This document shows, piece after piece, positions 52,447 through 63,027 of a DNA stretch of 64,000 bases. The position numbers and the translations under genes are program-made. How positions within the stretch are numbered: the first letter of the stretch is position 1; every line of letters begins with the position of its first letter. The notes under the pieces are model-generated. The model saw only the letters and a program-made list of their open reading frames with translations. It ran no database searches and was not told where the DNA came from. The DNA comes from Lobosporangium transversale (lineage: Eukaryota > Mortierellomycota > Mortierellomycetes > Mortierellales > Mortierellaceae). The stretch lies in NCBI RefSeq assembly GCF_002105155.1, contig NW_019028984.1, positions 310,001-374,000 of the forward strand, read 5' to 3'.

Positions 52447-53440
52447 AATAGGAGATTGTGCAAGTAAAACATGTGGTATGAATGTGGCATAGGAACAATT
52501 GCCTTTGAGATTAATGTGTGAACAGGAGATGAATGGCTAAACAGCAAGATAAAAATAGGGCTCAAACTGGTCGATAAGCAAGGAACTTCTCAGATAGCAT
52601 GTCGGTTCATCATTAAATCGGCAGCTAGAAAGGGGTTAACAATAGTCTATCGGAGAGTGTAGCCGTAATCTGTAAGAGATCGAGCCAACCCACAAAAGGG
52701 AAAGAAGAGATGGATATCAAACATACACATTCGTGTGTACAAACCTATACGCACAACAGGAGAGAGTTTAGCTGTGAAAGGAGAGAGGAATAAAAGGGAA
52801 AAGAGAACAAGAAACCACACAAGTACAGAGGAATACATGCAAAGCTTGTAAACAAACAAAAGATAAATACAAGAAGTTAAAAACAGGTGTGTTGTTCAGA
52901 GCAAGAATGACGACGTCCATGCGATCGCTTTGTCTTCTTCTTTCCCCTTGTCCCATGCACCTCGCCTCTCTCTCTTTTTCTTACTTCGGTGGGGTGCATG
53001 CAATTTTTGCCCTCCTTCATCAATGACAACTGACACTTCCCGCGGACTCTAAAAGCATTTGGACCATTATAGAACCATATGTAGGGAGATACATCCGACT
53101 CCATATGTGGATGGAGGTGTGCACAGTGCACGCCTTTTGAACATGAATGGACGTGGACGAAAATATGCAGGGTAAAAATATATATAAAAAGAAAAAGAAA
53201 AAGAAAAAGATACCTCTTTCACTTTCTATTGTGGATATATCTCCCACTCTACTCCACCTTTGTCATTCAACTTTTATGACTCATGCTCTCACAAATGGAC
53301 ATTATTTGAAAAAGGTAGAGATAGAGAACAAGATGTTGATTGGAGATAGAAGAAAGAGTCTTAGTTCTATGCAAATGTTTGGTGGCGTAACATTTTTACC
53401 TTCTTTGTCAGCTGATTAGATCAACAAGAAAAGTAACGAA

Positions 53441-53511
53441 CAAGGAAGGACAAGGAAGGGCAAGGAAGGGCAAGGAAGGACAAAGAAGGACAAGGAAGGA
53501 CAAGGAAGGAT
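53441..53511. repeat. 10-bp tandem array (CAAGGAAGGA)n
   Basis: Seven to eight near-perfect 10-bp units with G/A variation at the end of the unit. Non-coding. Confidence 0.9.
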
Positions 53512-54424
53512 AAAATGAAATGAAATAAAGAGAGATGAGGATCAAGGGATGTTCCTGCCACAAGGAAGAGAAAATATGAATTAGCAGGGCTAAGCTGCTG
53601 CAACAAAGAAAGAAGCGAGGGTAGGGACTTGAGGATAATAGAAGAATAGAAATAGAGAGATAGAAATAGGATAGAAATAAAGGGATTAGAAATAGAGCAA
53701 CAGAAGTAAAGAAAGGTAAGGGAGAGAAGCAAAGACGAAACAGAAAGAGGGACAAAGGATATCTTGAAGCAAATGAGGAATGGAGGTGAGATAGGGCATG
53801 GAAGGACAGATGGAAAAGTGTGTCTGCTTTGACTTTGTTCTTTTTTGGGTAACACATGCTTCCCCCTTCTCCCATCCAGCCCTTCCTTTCTTCCTTTTCC
53901 TTTTTCCTCACTCGTGTCTACGAACTATGCATCCGAACATCATTCACAAGCTGTTATTTATAAACTATGCTATGCTATGTTATGCCATCATGCCATGCCA
54001 TGCTATGCCAAGGTCATGACCATGATAATTGCCTTTGTCATTATCAATATCATACTCCATGCACTGCTGGATTATTTCATAGTATCCACCTAGTTCTCTT
54101 CGATCTTGAATTATTTTTTTTTTTTATGGATCGATTCGCTCTGGGAAGGAAAGAGATGTACCATCACGCAATTTAACTCAGTCCTAGTCCAAAGCATTTG
54201 TCTTTTTTTTTTTTATACCTTATTCCCTTTCCCCCTACCTGTAACTACTGTTCGCCACTCTTCTGCCCTGCCTCCATGCTTCGTTACACCAACTAAATCT
54301 TAAATGTCCCTCTTGCTCCATATCTTTTTTTTTTTAAAAATCAATTAAATGACTGAACTGAAGTTTGACTGGTCCAACCAAATAACTGCGTTAGTAAAAG
54401 AAAAGTTGGAAGGTTCAAAGATTC

Positions 54425-54455
<31 letters not shown>

Positions 54456-54489
54456 ATAAAGACTTACGGAAAATGTCATTGACCCCTCT

Positions 54490-54750
54490 TCTTCCACACC
54501 ATCACCTGAAGACTGTGCCCAATGAAGAGTTCTGATGCTCAGCCCTGTGCCGCAATAAATGACTGTAAGCTCTCCTCGATTTTCCGGTCTTCTGATTCCA
54601 TGTAGAACAGGTGAGAGTAGCGGTCAAAGCTCCGATTCTACATATGGAGAGATCGTCACTGCCAAGGTTCTTGTCCGATGTGTTGAAATAGAACCCCACT
54701 GTAAACAGAGGATCTCGACTACTGATCGAGTCTTGCCACACCCCTACAAT
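54490..54750 (-). pseudogene. Fragment of Crinkler-type P-loop NTPase domain, broken
   Basis: On the minus strand, GCGKTRSVVEILCLQWG (Walker A with the GKTR form seen in fungal Crinkler NTPase domains) is at about 54745-54697. It is followed in another frame by FYFNTSDKNLGSDDLSI. The two belong together if one base is missing near 54697. Further along, HLFYMESEDRKIEESLQSF appears in yet another frame, so there are several frameshifts. The fragment lacks the rest of a Crinkler protein. Family call rests on my recognition of the Walker A context, without a search. Confidence 0.5.
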
Positions 54751-54774
54751 CAATCATAAATCAAATCACATATT

Positions 54775-55140
54775 AGCTGGCATCTCCAATTTTGTCAAAA
54801 TCCATATTTTGCTTCTGGCTTGACAGAGTGATAAACAGCAATTTTAACACCACTGAAGACTGATCCAAGATAATTTTCTGCATTTTCTGTTTCCTAGATA
54901 CTCTGAAAATAGCCAATCGTCTTAATCCCGTCCTACAAAAAATGTAGATCTCGGAACGAATTAGCACTGTGGTCTAGATATCGGACAGCGTACTTCACAT
55001 TGATTCCATCGTTCCCTACATTGAAGATCTCTGGATTATCGAACTGTAGCTTTTCCTTGACCGCTGATAAAAGCGTTTTTGGTAAAGTTGCGGAAACAGC
55101 TACAAAGCTGGTTGATGGAGCCACTTCTGCCCTCCGTGAA
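54775..55140 (-). pseudogene. RecQ-like helicase fragment, broken
   Basis: On the minus strand a piece reads STSFVAVSATLPKTLLSAVK, which contains helicase motif III (SATLP), and continues FDNPEIFNVGNDGINVKYAV and then HSANSFRDLHF before a stop. Behind the stop, in the same general line, DGIKTIGYFQSI (like the T-x-V-Y-F strand before motif IV) and VKIAVYHSVKPEAK are recognisable with further stops. This matches the RecQ-like SF2 helicases that are numerous in these fungi. Motifs I, II and VI are missing, so it is a relic. Confidence 0.65.
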
Positions 55141-55356
55141 AAATTTTAGACAGACAAGTAGTAACTAGGGAATAGAAGTAGGTGAGAATAAGATATGAGT
55201 ACACACATCACATCTATTAAACTGGGTTCCTCTATTTGACTGTTAGGTGTCTTTGTAACAGTCGCCAAAAAGACATGGTTGTCAAACGTTTTCGACTACG
55301 CTTTTGAAAAGAAAAGGCCCTGCATCATATGGCATCCGACGCCTCGGGAAGAAAGG

Positions 55357-55388
<32 letters not shown>

Positions 55389-57178
55389 TTTATTCTGTGC
55401 TAATGCCTTTTCCAGTCGTGTCCCAAGTTGAAGAACACGTTTTTGTCTTCAATCTCCCACATTTTCACGTACTGCATACCTTACCATGTGTGCGCCAACA
55501 CGAATAGATTTTAACAATCAAACATAAACGCATGGAAGGATAAATAAAAGGAAAATGATTGGAAAGAAAGACCCTTCATGCAAAAACTGCAAATAAAAAC
55601 AAAAACAAAAACACTTTGCCTTTGTTGTATACGAGAAAAAAAAAAATTCCAATCCAATCCATGCTTGCATGGAGAAATCTGTTACCTGGATGATAATGCT
55701 TCCCCTCAATTCCTTGGTCTCGGCAAAAATGTGAAGCACTTTCTTCCGTAGCATTCCTCATTTATGTGAGGGGTATTTTTTTTTTTTTTTTTTTTTTTTT
55801 CTTTCCTCATCTCTGTTGTCATACATGAACCTGACATGCACAAATCATAATTTGGTCCCACAAAAAAACCCCCTCCGTGTCCACAGTTGTAGTGAAAAAC
55901 ATTCAGTTCGTATCCTTTTTATTGTTTTTCCTTTTTCTGAAGATCAGTGTGTAGACAAATATAGTACATGTAGGAGATTGTACATCTTCTCCTGAGTTCA
56001 TTTTTCCTTCCCCGAACTGCACAAACTTTGCTCACCCCTCTCTCCCTCCCTTTACCAAGGCTATTCATTTTCTGTAATGTTTCTTGGAAGAAGAAGAAGA
56101 AGAAGAAAAAAAAAAAAAAAAAAAAGGAGTTGACTCTGTTGGCGTCAATACGCGTAAGACAAAGTGCATAAATATTTTTTTCTTTGACAAGACAAGCCTG
56201 CAGCGACACCGGTCTATTTTTTTACACTTTATGTCTGCATCTGGTACTACTTTATATGTACTAGACTGATGATAAAGTATTATCCTAGAATGTATTGAGT
56301 CAATCGAATAATCATTGTCCCAATCCCTTGCTGGAGCAGAGTAAGGAAGATTAGAAAGGAAGAAGAGGGGTAGAAGAGAGGAAGCAAGGGTTGACCAAGA
56401 CAAAAGGCAGGAATGAGAAGGGTACGTCAACACGAAAAAAAAAAAAAAAAAAAGACACGTTCAACAGAAATAGGTCACGCTACAAGTAACCAATAAGATC
56501 ACGAGTGGATGTTTATAAAAAGAAAAAAAGATTAGTGGCACTTCTTGCAGAACAGAGGGAGACGTCAATTACAAATCAACGAAGTTTCTGTGGCACAAGG
56601 AAGGAAATGACGACAAGATCATTTGAGGGCCATGTGGATGGGTTTGATGTCCTCTGGCCAGCACTGTTCCTCTTCTTTCCAGTCATATCGGCCATACACT
56701 TCAGACTATCCTCTCACTGCCAGTCAGACGATCTAGCCTTATTTACTCTTTGTTCCGACGAAGTATGACGCGTGTGGTGTTGAGCGCCCAAGTGGATGTT
56801 TTATTTATTTCCTAGTGCATCAATTTCTTTAATGAAACGCTAATAAAATAAAGGAATGAATGAATGTATGAATAAAAAAAAAAAAAAAGCAATTACTCTG
56901 AAAAACATTCAACTGATGAAATGTCTCTCCGACATGATCTGATTATCCATCTAGATGTTTACAAGAGAATGCATGTGTAAGAGAGAGAGAGAGAGAGAAG
57001 TAAGAGTGAGGGTGAAACAGAGTGGGATGTGCATATGATGGATGGCTTTGACCTCGTCTCACAAGGTCTTCGTATATACATCTCATCTGTACTTGCATCC
57101 ATCTGTCACTTCATTCTTCTTTCTTCATTCATTACTATTGTCTTTGTTGTAGTTGTTTTCGTTCTCCTCCGCTTCCTT

Positions 57179-57251
<73 letters not shown>

Positions 57252-57883
57252 ACGTTTCTTTGTCTCTTTTGTCTTTTTTTTTTTTTTTTTTTTTTTTTCT
57301 TGTGCCCTTGCCTACATTCTCCCTTATCAACGTACTCAATTGGTATCCCACGTCATTTTTTGTTACAACAAGCAGCTCTCTCCACTTGGACTTTGTCAGC
57401 AACACAGCAGCTATTACAGCATAGAACAATAGTCATTTAACAACCAAGGACAAACAACTTCTCCACAGCTACTCTTTGTCTCTCCACACTTACATAGCAC
57501 TTGTTCATACTTTGATAGTCAGATTACACAATACAACTGCAGCCTTTCTATTTTATTTTTATTCTCTGTCTTTTTTCTTTTGTTTGGCATCCAAGTTCTT
57601 TTCATCCTTTGTTTTTCTTTCAACACCACTCCACTAATTTACTCCAGTATTGTACTTGTATTCGTCCTTTTTTTTTTTTTTTTTTTTTTTTTTTTGCCTA
57701 ATCATCACGCCACATTCCACTGCAACCCCCTTACAGAGTGCGTCACAAAAAAAAACCTGCTTTGTTTTCCTGAACGGATTTTTTGCATCTTGCAGCAAGA
57801 TTGTTTTTTTTTTTTTTTTTTTTTTTGTGTATCAGTCAATCATCTGTCGGTCTGTCTTTCCTATTTTGTTTTATTTGTCAACA
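55141..57883. other. Intergenic region upstream of the TMEM184-type gene
   Basis: No gene is supported. Many A/T runs occur, and a long CT array sits at 57183-57247. The stretch from about 57430 to 57880 is a CT/T-rich leader-like sequence with two T-runs shortly before the ATG at 57884. Confidence 0.5.
57183..57247. repeat. CT dinucleotide microsatellite
   Basis: About 32 uninterrupted CT units, followed by a T-run at about 57274-57298; located some 640 bp before a start codon. Confidence 0.95.
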
Positions 57884-58476
57884 ATGGACCAACCTAACGT
57901 CATCATCGGTGATGATGGCACGGGACCAGGTTCTGGCTCTGGATCTGGATCTGAATTATCATCTACAGCCGTATGGGCAGCAGGCATTTTTGCATTCAGC
58001 GCCACATTGATCTCTCTTGCCTCTATTTGGATGCAGCTTAAAAACTATAGAAAACCCGTAAGGAAGAATTATTTACTTTTTCTTTTTCTTTTTCTTTTTT
58101 ATTATTATTATTATTATTTTCAGAACAATTGCGGATAATTTACATCGATCCTTACTAACACCTCGCTCTCTTTCTAATATCCTTATGATAATAGCTACTA
58201 CAACGCTTTGTAGTCAGGATTTTATGGATGTATGCATTCGTCAATAGTTTTCCAATAAAAAAAAAAAAAAAAAAAAAAAAAAGATGATCTTAATTTGTTT
58301 AATTTTAAACATTATTTTTTATTTCATAAATTTATAGGGTACCTATTTTTGCCATCTCCTCATGGATTTCATTGGTATCACTTGATATTGCCTTCTACGT
58401 AGATGCCTTCCGTGATATTTATGAGGTAACCATCTCTTTACATATACCAGACCATCATCGTTTGCGCTGATAAACT

Positions 58477-58508
<32 letters not shown>

Positions 58509-60724
58509 TGTTAATCTCTATTCTCCTAGGCATTTGTCATTTACTGTTTCTTCAGTCTATTGGTCTACTACCTTGGAGGAGAGAGATCATTGCTCTTGAT
58601 GTTACATGGACGACCTTATACAAAACACCTTTGGCCTGTCAGCCTATGGTCTAGAGACGTGGACGTTGGAGACCCCTACACCTTCTTATTCATCAAACGA
58701 GGCATCCTTCAATATGTTTATGTAAAACCAGTCCTGGCAGCCGTCACAATGCTGTTGAAATCTAACGGAGCTTACAACGATGGATCAATTTCACTCAAAT
58801 CTGGATATTTTTGGGTATCGTTCGTCTACAATTTAAGTGTTTGTCTGAGTCTTTACTGTCTAGGCATGTTCTTTGTGGCTACACAGGATGATCTGGAAGA
58901 GTTCAGGTAAAGAGAATGAAAGGACCTGGATGAGGATCAGCATAAGGATAAGAATAAGCATGGGCATGAGCATGGGCATGGACATAAGAATAAGAATGTT
59001 GTATGTGGGCTAAGCAATAGTGAAGGCTGTTAAGGAATTTCTGTTCACAATGTAATATCCTTACAGATCATATGGACCTCTGATTAAAAGAGAGATGTAT
59101 CTGCTTTTCACCAACGCAACTTTTCCGCTTTTTTTTTTTTTTTTTTTTTTTCTTTCTTTCTTTCTTTCTTTCTGGAATGCATTCTTTTCATTTTGCTTTT
59201 TTAGACCTATTCCTAAATTCCTCTGCATCAAAGCCGTTATTTTCTTTTCATTCTGGCAAGGGTTTGCGATCTCAGTCTTGATCGCCACAGGCATTATGCG
59301 GAACAGTAAGTGTATATACTATAAATAATTGTATCCCAAGAATTTTTACCTTGGATATTCACCTGCTGACATGTATTAAATATTCCCTTTTCTATCTTTT
59401 TATTTTATTTTATTTTATTTATTTTTATTTATTTTTTTTATATATAGCTACGGCGGATACTGCGGTGGCGATTCAAGATTTTTTGATCTGTTTCGAGATG
59501 GTGTTTGCAGCAATAGGGCATTGGTATTCGTTTTCGCACAAAGACTACACGGAACTGGATATCCATTCTGCAAGGATGCCAATATATTATGCAGTTAGGG
59601 ACGCTAGTGGAATTAAGGACATAATTCAGGATTCACTAGAGACTTTGAAAGGGACGAGGTTCACATATAGGACCTTTGAGCCCTCTGAAGGCGTGGCGAC
59701 TTCAGGAATGAGTCGAGATGGGCGAATCATGGCAGGACTTCGGTATACAGGCGGAGGCACTTCCAAATACTGGTTACCGGACCCAGATAAGCTCAGTCGA
59801 GATGCAATGCGTCAAGCTACCGCTACCGCTGCTGGAGAATACAATGATGAGGCATCGTCCTCCTCCCTCCCTTTCCCAGGCGGTCGACCGGATTATGGAC
59901 GGAACCCCAATTCGTATACGCAGCAGGTTCTGGGAAGTAGCTATTCAGAGCGAGCACCGAGCCTTTATTTCCCTGATCTGGATGATCAGGATGAGGATGG
60001 GATGGAGGAATTGTATGATGCTTCAAAACAGTTGAAGTTTGGGGATTATAATTTCCCCGCGATAGATGTTTACGACCCACATCGGTCCAAGGAAAGTGAT
60101 CGGAGGAAAATGGCACGCAAGAATAAGAAGAAAGCGCGACAGCATAGTTATGAGAGCGGCTACGGTGGTGCTTATGGTGGTAACGATGTCAGGTATGGCG
60201 AGACATCTTCGTTACTGGCCGGCGCAGATTCTTCACTACGGGAAGGCGGACACGAGACAATAGGTCGACCACTGATGAGTGAGCCTGAATATGTAGGTTC
60301 AACATTTGGAAAGACAGGATGGTCTACTGTCTCGGGTGATGAAGATAGAAGCACGAAGATTAAGGGAGATAAAGGAGAAGGAGGAGCCACAGCTAGAGCG
60401 ACAACAACGACGGCGACGAGGGAAGGATGTGTGGATAACGTAAATGGGTACGTGCCAGAGAAGAAGAAAAGAGGGGTGATGCCAACCAACAACAATCTGA
60501 GCAGCAGCATCGGTAGCAGTAGCAGAAACAACAACAACAACAACAGCAACAGCAACAATAACAACTATCTTCATTTTGGAAATGGGTATGATACATATGG
60601 TTATGGTTATCAGTCATATCAGAATCAACCACAGCAACAGCAGCAGCAGCAGCAGCATCAGTATAGGCCTAATGGCGGTGATGATGAAGAAGAGCATCGA
60701 GGACCAATGTTCTTTTTCTTGTAA
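57884..60724 (+). CDS. TMEM184/OSTalpha-family membrane protein
   Basis: Six exons: 57884-58057, 58195-58229 (35 nt), 58338-58425, 58530-58906, 59205-59305 and 59448-60724; phases agree and give 683 residues. Family blocks are RILWMVPIFAISSWISL, DIYEAFVIYCFFSLLVYYLG, PKFLCIKAVIFFSFWQGF and IQDFLICFEMVFAAIGHWYSF, the organic-solute-transporter-alpha/TMEM184 (DUF300) pattern with about seven helices. A disordered cytoplasmic C-terminus of about 350 residues follows, with Gly/Tyr, Asn and Gln repeats. Human OSTalpha helps export bile acids and steroids; the role of fungal TMEM184-type proteins, usually in vacuole or other endomembranes, is poorly known. The N-terminus carries a GSGSGSGSE repeat. 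Intron 1 and others hold poly(A/T) runs. Family call is firm, substrate unknown. Confidence 0.9.
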
Positions 60725-61281
60725 CAACAGTTTAAATCATTCCTATAAAAAAAAAAATAAAAATACAAAAAAATAAAAAAAATAAAAAGTAAATTTGCAA
60801 GATGTATTGCATTTTGTTTACGCGTGCAGAGTGGGAGATGTGGTCTGTGCTCAATGCCCTTGTATGTACATGCACTCTGTTTTCTAAGCGGATTATGAAC
60901 TCCCGCATTTACAAATTAAAAAAGAAAAATGATGACGAGGATAGTAATAGCTTATCTGGGACCAAATAAGCAGAGTCGTCATTGTTGTAATCTACGAAAA
61001 ACGTGACGCTCGATGAAATCATGAAAATCTTATTCATGTGATAAGAACCCTGCTATTGAAATAAAAAAAAAAAAAAGAAAGCCGTAGTGTGCATCATTTA
61101 AAATACATTATCATTTCCTCACCATTGACACTCTAACACCTGCTCATTCCTCCTTTGACTTTCTTTCAGTCGACCAAGACATTCTTTCTCCTCTTTCCAC
61201 CCCTCCACTTCCTCATACGCCTACATTCGCACACATACATACTAATATACACATCGGATAATAAACATATTCACATCAATA

Positions 61282-61317
<36 letters not shown>
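60725..61317. other. Spacer before the small membrane protein gene
   Basis: No gene. The last 36 bases before the ATG are T12 followed directly by an A-run that ends in the A of the start codon. Confidence 0.45.
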
Positions 61318-61318
<1 letters not shown>

Positions 61319-61855
61319 TGAGTTATAAGAATCAAGATGGCGAACGTAATCAGGATATGATGCCTCCACCGCCCTCCTATGCTGCTGCCAACACATCCTC
61401 TTCACAATATGCTCCATCATCACAACCCGCACCTCAAGAACCTTATTATCAAGCACAGCCTATACCACCTAGTAGTGCCTATGTGCCTCCAGGCAGTGGA
61501 TACCCACCACCTTCAGAAGCACCACCATCAGGTACTGGCCAAATTCTCTTTGTTGTTGAAAAAAAAAAAAAAAAAAAGTGTTGTGTGGAAGTGGACTGAA
61601 CGATCAGTACTACCACATATCGATAAATTGAATCAACAACGATATTTATAACATGGAAAAGAAAACTAAAGACTTTTTTTTTTTTTTTTTTTTTTTTTCC
61701 TTATATATTTTCCTTCGACTTAGGGGGACATCGATATCATCCAAACGCAGTCATTTATGTAGTGGATGATGATCCAGATACATATTCACGTAGAAATGGC
61801 ATGCCTGTCGCTATGATTTGCTTTATATTCGGGTAAGGAAATCAAATCAAATCAT

Positions 61856-61888
<33 letters not shown>

Positions 61889-62139
61889 CAACCGGGATCC
61901 ATAATGACAAGATGCACTATCTCATTCTTGGGATACATTTTACTCATTTTTTTTTTTATTTTTTTTTTTTAATACCTTGCAGGCTGTGCACATGGGTAGG
62001 ATATCTATTTGGAATGTGCTTCATTAGGTCGCCTGATCCACGAGAGAGATGGTGGGCTCGTGCTTGTATGATCATGTGTTTCCTCTGGTCCCTCATCATC
62101 ATTTTCACATCCATCTTTGCTCGACCAAGATACTATTGA
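61318..62139 (+). CDS. Small proline-rich protein with two membrane helices
   Basis: Three exons: 61318-61531, 61724-61832 and 61983-62139; phases agree and give 159 residues. The N-terminal 70 residues are Pro/Ser/Tyr/Gln-rich, with PPPPSY (a PPxY motif that WW domains bind) and repeats such as GYPPP. Then come RYHPNAVIYVVDDD and two hydrophobic helices: VAMICFIFGLCTWVGYLFG and ARACMIMCFLWSLIIIF. They are separated by a short charged loop (SPDPRERWW), and the protein ends FARPRYY. I do not recognise a named family. The layout suggests a small endomembrane or plasma-membrane adaptor whose cytosolic tail could recruit a WW-domain ubiquitin ligase; that is inference. Introns 1 and 2 contain long T- and A-runs. 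Confidence 0.8.
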
Positions 62140-63027
62140 TGAACTCTTAATCCAACAGACTTGATGCATTAAAAAAAAAAGCAGTTAAATGGAAAACAAG
62201 ACTACCACTTTGTACATTTGCTCAAACGTAATAAAATAAAAAAAGCCTATTCCTTAATCACATTGTTTATGTAATGTAATTTTAGCTTTGTTTGTTTGAA
62301 ATGTCTTTGCTGTGCTTTTTTTTTTTTTTTTTTTTCTAAAAAAAAAACCATTCGCGCGTTAAAATTAAAGAAGGTCAACTAAAGGAGAGAGGCCTTTATC
62401 AAAATGCAACGCGATTTTTACAAACCGTCCTTCTTTATCTTTTTCCTACATATCTACCATTCCTCTTATTGAAAATATGGTATTCACACTACAACGCTTT
62501 TGAATCTATTCCAAACAACCAAACAAGATATTTTGTACGCTGCCCATGCAAATCCGTGATAGAGAGAGACCCACCCTTAATGGATAAAGATGATAGAGGC
62601 ATTACTAGAATAAAAAAAAAAACACAATATCTAAATAAATCCTACGTGACCCCTGGGGTCCTTGATATCAAACCCGACGCCATTTTTTTCTAGCGACCCT
62701 CTCCGGAGGATGGTCGTCAAGTGCAAGAAAAAAATAACAGATATGGTCATCATCAATTACAAAAAGTTAATTAAGCTATAAAGCAACAGACTTGTAATTG
62801 ACAGAGTTATGATAACTGATTGAATACGATTGAAATTGAGTGTGGTCTCTTATGTGACTACTAGGTGTGTTCATACTACATGCACTGACTTCCGCAGTTC
62901 TCTTCCTTTTGTCCTTTTGTCCTCTGCCCTATATTTTGTATCCATATTGAACTCTCCAACGGAAGGAGCAGTATAATTTCCCTTCTACAATTAACACATT
63001 CACATTCATCACAGTAACCCATTCACA
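62140..63027. other. Spacer before the Crinkler-like gene
   Basis: No convincing gene. It contains T- and A-runs near 62318-62347 and a hairpin-forming element at 62752-62802. The last 100 bp are the likely CRN promoter and leader. Confidence 0.45.
62752..62802. repeat. Hairpin-like element, copy 1
   Basis: Begins ATCAATTACAAAAAG and ends TTGTAATTGAC; the arms TCAATTACAA and TTGTAATTGA are perfect reverse complements. A related copy lies at 63863-63907. Confidence 0.6.

Larger units (their letters stand above)
51916..54480. other. Gene-poor region with simple repeats
   Basis: No protein gene is supported. The left part is the upstream region of the bHLH gene, with a TAAAA array (52391-52446). 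A 10-bp array with unit CAAGGAAGGA occupies 53441-53511, and purine-rich sequence follows to about 53770. Near 53960-54012 there are short ATGCTATGCTATG/CCATGCCATG repeats. Confidence 0.5.

Noticed and set aside
53408..53911. Minus-strand open frame of 167 codons rich in Leu/Ser/Phe/Pro
   Set aside because: It is produced by the 10-bp tandem array and purine-rich simple sequence; no start context or domain.
59068..59204. An extra exon in the TMEM184-type gene (AG at 59067, reading RSYGPLIKREMY)
   Set aside because: The family joins the preceding helix directly to PKFLCIK; skipping to 59205 keeps phase and the T-run lies in between.
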